Of a DNA stretch of 9,212 nt, positions 7,101 to 9,212 are shown piece by piece. Source of the DNA: JBFJVZ01 sp041623895. Lineage in GTDB: Bacteria; Planctomycetota; Planctomycetia; Pirellulales; Pirellulaceae. The stretch is taken from assembly GCA_041623895.1 (NCBI GenBank), contig JBFJVZ010000329.1, positions 1-9,212 of the forward strand. The letters run 5' to 3'. Position 1 is the stretch's first letter. Each line of letters starts with the position of its first letter. A program made the position numbers and the translations under genes. Below the pieces are notes generated by a model that was not told the origin of the DNA, did no database searches, and saw only the letters and a list, made by a program, of their open reading frames with translations.

Positions 7101-7184
7101 GCCACGGATGGCACTGATCAACACGGATGATTCTCTCATGCATGTTACTTGTTCTTATCCGTGCAGATCTGTGCGATCAGTGGC
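7101..7184. repeat. Palindromic CACGGAT-type intergenic repeat
   Basis: Two 28-nt arms (7101-7128 and 7157-7184) are inverted copies matching at 23 of 28 positions, separated by a 28-nt loop that contains CATGCATG. Each arm is built from a 10-11-nt unit: CACGGATGG, CACTGATCAA, CACGGAT. The 10-nt period is close to one turn of DNA. I recall similar 'CACGGATNNCACGGAT' intergenic repeats in planctomycete and verrucomicrobial genomes, which would make this one copy of a dispersed family, but that is memory, not a search. Confidence 0.65.
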
Positions 7185-7222
7185 TCTCTTCTCCGGTCTG
7201 TAAACGCCCACGCTCGAGAATG

Positions 7223-7251
7223 TTGCGTTGACGATGGGCGTCTGCTATCAT
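7223..7251 (+). promoter_or_regulatory. Sigma-70-type promoter upstream of the histidine-repeat gene
   Basis: TTGCGT (7223-7228), a 17-bp spacer, then TATCAT (7246-7251) preceded by TG-C (extended -10). Transcription would start near 7258 and leave a leader of about 170 nt. An overlapping TTGACG at 7228-7233 is a better -35 match, but its 12-bp spacer is too short. Confidence 0.45.
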
Positions 7252-7429
7252 CTTGGTGTAGGCGTGATCTGTTGGTCGGATCAAGACTCGCGCCAAAACA
7301 GCCACAACCACTCGTTGCAACCGAGCACTCAAAACATCTTGGCTCGGCAGTGACCCGTTTGTCCGTGCCGGCTGAACACAAACGATATTCGACTCAGGCA
7401 AACGTACTTCACAAATTGGACGCAGCGTG

Positions 7430-8392
7430 ATGAACCGCATCCGTTTGATATTGATTGTCGCCGTGATCGCGATGCCGCGCCCGACGTTGGCGGACCTTCC
7501 TCAGGACGATGCTAAACCGTCTGCGTTTGACACAGTGCTGCAACGCGCTGCCCAAGCTGCGGCTTCCGACGAGTGGACGAAAGTGGGTTGGTCCGACATG
7601 CAACTCGAATCTTCACTGTCCGAACTGATCGACGATCTCCAAGAGATCACGAAAAACAAACACATCGAACTTCCGACCACCTTCGATACGGTCCGCCCCG
7701 CGATCAGCCGCGATGGTTCCAACATCGCGCATCTCAAAAACGGTCTGTTTGTTACCAAGCGTGGAACGGTCGCGCACGCCCACGATTCGATTATCCTTGC
7801 TGATGAAAGCATCGAAGTCAGTCACGCACGCAATTGTCTTATCATTGCTCGTGGCGCTGTTGACGTCGCCCATGGCAGTCGAAACGTGATTATCGCTGGG
7901 CACTTCATTCACACGAGCGCTGATGGGCCCCCGGATCCGGAAAGCCCTGGGCCAAACGGCAGCGTGTTGATTTCCGGCTCCGTAGTCAATGTGCCTCACG
8001 CAAACGATACGATTGCTTGTGCTCCTCTGGCGGTAACCATGTCGTTCGCAACGAACGGCATCTTCATCAATTCTCCAAACCGGAATATTTCACACGAGCA
8101 AAACTCAACCTACTTCACGGATGAATCAGGAACACTGCCAACAAGTTCGCTTACGCACCCATTGATCGACAAACTGATGATCATACGAATCGTCGCGCCG
8201 GATGATTCTGGCAATGGCTCGCTGGTGGCAACAAATCATGCAAATGTCGAATCCGTAATTCGCATTGGTGACGCAATCCCAAAAGCGACGGCTGAACTCG
8301 AGGGCTGGAAATTGGTCTTCGTTGGCGATGGATTCGGGTTGTTTGCAAAGGACGGGCAATACGCCGGTGCCTACCTTGTCCCTCGCAACTAA
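7430..8392 (+). CDS. Exported histidine-repeat (solenoid-like) protein, function unknown
   Basis: 320 aa from ATG 7430; a GTG at 7427 is in frame and one codon earlier. A signal peptide is clear ('MNRIRLILIVAVIA', cleavage near 'PTLA-DLP'). Numbering here counts the GTG as residue 1. Residues 30-95 look mainly helical. Residues 96-232 contain a repeat of about 16 residues marked by His: H102, H117, H133, H149, H191, F207 (degenerate), H223, with consensus 'V-x-[VS]-[AS]-H-A-x-[DN]-[ST]-[IL]-[IL]-[IV]-A'. The gap 149-191 equals two repeats plus a 10-residue Pro/Gly loop ('SADGPPDPESPGPNG'). This fits a parallel beta-helix or similar solenoid outside the cytoplasm. The C-terminal 80 residues ('VIRIGDAIP', 'GWKLVFVGDGFGLFAKDGQ') form a different domain with a faint likeness to the GspC periplasmic region. 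I do not recognise the family. It appears to be a single-gene unit. Confidence 0.85.
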   Translation: MNRIRLILIVAVIAMPRPTLADLPQDDAKPSAFDTVLQRAAQAAASDEWTKVGWSDMQLESSLSELIDDLQEITKNKHIELPTTFDTVRPAISRDGSNIAHLKNGLFVTKRGTVAHAHDSIILADESIEVSHARNCLIIARGAVDVAHGSRNVIIAGHFIHTSADGPPDPESPGPNGSVLISGSVVNVPHANDTIACAPLAVTMSFATNGIFINSPNRNISHEQNSTYFTDESGTLPTSSLTHPLIDKLMIIRIVAPDDSGNGSLVATNHANVESVIRIGDAIPKATAELEGWKLVFVGDGFGLFAKDGQYAGAYLVPRN

Positions 8393-8422
8393 ACGTCGAA
8401 TATCAAACGGTTCAACCATAAG

Positions 8423-8483
8423 CCGCGGGCCGCGCGGTTTCTGAAATCAACATTGGTTGGCCGCGGCCCGGTCAACCGGGCCG
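8423..8483 (+). terminator. GC-rich hairpin cluster after the histidine-repeat gene
   Basis: A perfect 8-bp stem, CGGCCCGG-TCAA-CCGGGCCG (8464-8483), is preceded by a GC-rich block (8423-8437) whose CGGGCCGC (8426-8433) can pair instead with GCGGCCCG (8463-8470). Two exclusive folds are therefore possible. It begins about 30 nt after the stop codon. GTTACTCG follows rather than a T-run, so if it stops transcription it does so in a non-standard way. Confidence 0.45.
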
Positions 8484-8485
8484 TT

Positions 8486-8856
8486 ACTCGACTGAATGAA
8501 TGTGATCGTTGAACGTGTCACCGTTGATCTTGCACTGTCTGATTTGATCGTCGCTCGTGTTCGATCCCACTTCGGTTACGACTTCATCGGTGCTGAGAAC
8601 ACACCACCTGGACTAATCAACGACGCATATTTATCTTCCGTCGGGCGTCACCTGATGCTCCAGTTTTCCGACGCTCCCCGACCAAGTCGATGATCGCTGC
8701 ATCGTGCACCGCGATACCGATCCATGTTTAACCTCTCGATTAATACATGCGATCCGACTTTGCTCAAGTGGAGTGAAGCCGGGTAATGCTGGTGAAGGAC
8801 ACCGCACTCGGGAAACCAGTGGCAAACAGGGAACACAAACCTTAACCTAACTCTGA
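8486..8856. repeat. Probable dispersed intergenic repeat, boundaries uncertain
   Basis: This stretch has translations in several frames and on both strands that remind me of many small 'hypothetical protein' entries from Rhodopirellula-type genomes (for example '- strand HGSVSRCTMQRSSTWSG' and '+ strand SSGVKPGNAGEG'). Such recurrence is typical of a multi-copy non-coding element mis-annotated as genes. It is bracketed by related GC-rich motifs: CCGCGGCCCGGT at 8461-8472 and CCGCGGCGGCCCGGT at 8916-8930. The resemblance is from memory only; no copy number could be checked, and only one copy is in this window. Confidence 0.3.
8496..8693 (+). CDS. Possible 65-aa ORF of unknown function
   Basis: The frame begins 'MNVIVERVTVDLALSDLIVA' and has ordinary codon use for this DNA, but there is no Shine-Dalgarno, no recognisable domain, and it lies inside the probable dispersed repeat. 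The GC-rich hairpin that ends at 8483 sits directly upstream and leaves little room for a promoter. More likely part of the repeat, or a relic, than a working gene. Confidence 0.2.
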   Translation: MNVIVERVTVDLALSDLIVARVRSHFGYDFIGAENTPPGLINDAYLSSVGRHLMLQFSDAPRPSR

Positions 8857-8915
8857 GAGCCCCCGTCTACTCGCCGCGAAGCCGCCGACAGCGCGTTTTC
8901 AAAATGGAAGATCAA

Positions 8916-8934
8916 CCGCGGCGGCCCGGTTAGC
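8916..8934. repeat. GC-rich motif related to those at 8461 and 2899
   Basis: CCGCGGCGGCCCGGTTAGC repeats the core of 8461-8472 (CCGCGG then CCCGGT) with a 3-nt insertion. It has lost the second hairpin arm seen at 8476-8483. It lies 34 nt before the start of the last gene. Confidence 0.35.
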
Positions 8935-8953
8935 GTATTTCGTCATCGCAGAC

Positions 8954-8960
8954 AGAAGGA
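8954..8960 (+). promoter_or_regulatory. Shine-Dalgarno that fixes a TTG start
   Basis: AGAAGGA is followed by 7 nt and then TTG at 8968. No in-frame ATG or GTG lies nearby that keeps the membrane segment, so this site is the main support for the TTG start. Confidence 0.65.
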
Positions 8961-8967
8961 CTCAACA

Positions 8968-9212
8968 TTGGAACGCAGGGGAGTATCGTCTCGGCTTCAG
9001 TTTTCGCTGCAAACTTTTCTAGCTGTGATCTCGCTCGTGGCCATCTGTTTCACTTACTTGGCGAGTCAAGACGCAGCCCGACGTCAACTGATTACTGACA
9101 TCGAGGAAGTTGGCGGGACTGTGAAATTCGACGACTCGATCACTTTGTCGCTATTCAAGAGCCAACGCGTATCTGAGGTTATGATCCCGCATGGTCGCAT
9201 CGGTGACGTTGG
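8968..9212 (+). CDS. N-terminus of a membrane-anchored protein, possibly leucine-rich-repeat type
   Basis: 81 codons are visible before the window ends. The start is TTG at 8968, chosen for its Shine-Dalgarno. Residues 1-9 are basic ('ERRGVSSR'), and residues about 11-31 ('LQFSLQTFLAVISLVAICFT') are a single membrane span, so the rest should lie outside the cytoplasm. 'RLQFSLxTFL' is a very common opening of planctomycete membrane proteins. The following 'DAARRQLITDIEEVGGTVKF' and the 'VSEVMIPHGRIGDVG' at the edge fit proteins of the leucine-rich-repeat kind, where '[VI]xxVxLxxxxIxDxGL' units come next. The repeats themselves fall outside the window, so the family is a suggestion. An alternative is an unrelated anchored protein with the same N-terminus. 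Confidence 0.75.
   Translation, partial: MERRGVSSRLQFSLQTFLAVISLVAICFTYLASQDAARRQLITDIEEVGGTVKFDDSITLSLFKSQRVSEVMIPHGRIGDV

Noticed and set aside
7149..7430. 93-codon + strand frame before the histidine-repeat gene
   Set aside because: It starts inside the right arm of the palindromic repeat and crosses the promoter, with no ribosome binding site; best explained as non-coding.
8555..8575. GTTCGATCCCAC resembling a tRNA T-loop
   Set aside because: The flanking bases do not form a 5-bp T-stem, and no acceptor or anticodon arm can be drawn around it.

Overview
The window reads as chromosomal DNA from a planctomycete, most like the Rhodopirellula/Pirellula group. The case rests on gene content: a long cytochrome-type protein built from PSCyt1, DUF1592, DUF1588 and DUF1585-like modules next to a DUF1552/DUF1501-type protein; an ECF sigma factor translationally coupled to a membrane protein with a LolA-like outer domain; a secreted PQQ-type propeller; and a terminal gene that opens with the 'RLQFSLQTFL' membrane segment common in planctomycete proteins. 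All confident genes are on the + strand. Base composition is moderate in GC with long, structured intergenic DNA.

Layout. 1-378: C-terminal end of a DUF1552/DUF1501-family protein. 503-2875: 790-aa exported protein with two CxxCH haem motifs. 2876-3276: a GC-rich structured 3' end, then what looks like the start of a gene (extended -10, Shine-Dalgarno, ATG at 3033) broken by one in-frame TGA. 3277-4560: signal-peptide PQQ/BamB-type beta-propeller with about eight blade motifs. 4561-4827: regulatory DNA with three related AATTTC half-sites and a possible ECF-type promoter. 4828-6614: ECF sigma factor and its probable membrane anti-sigma/sensor, overlapping by 4 bp. 6615-7429: no convincing gene, but a palindromic CACGGAT-type repeat and a promoter. 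7430-8392: exported protein of unknown function built on a histidine-marked 16-residue repeat. 8393-8967: GC-rich hairpins and a probable dispersed repeat. 8968-9212: N-terminus of a membrane-anchored protein that resembles planctomycete leucine-rich-repeat proteins, starting at TTG.

How they fit together. The first two genes are typical partners in planctomycete clusters of exported proteins, often near sulfatases and carbohydrate degradation genes, though their biochemical role is unproven. The sigma/anti-sigma pair looks like a self-contained envelope-signalling module. The propeller, the histidine-repeat protein and the last gene each appear to be separate transcription units for exported or membrane-anchored proteins. 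The least explained items are the histidine-repeat protein, the broken gene at 3033, and the repeat-like intergenic DNA.
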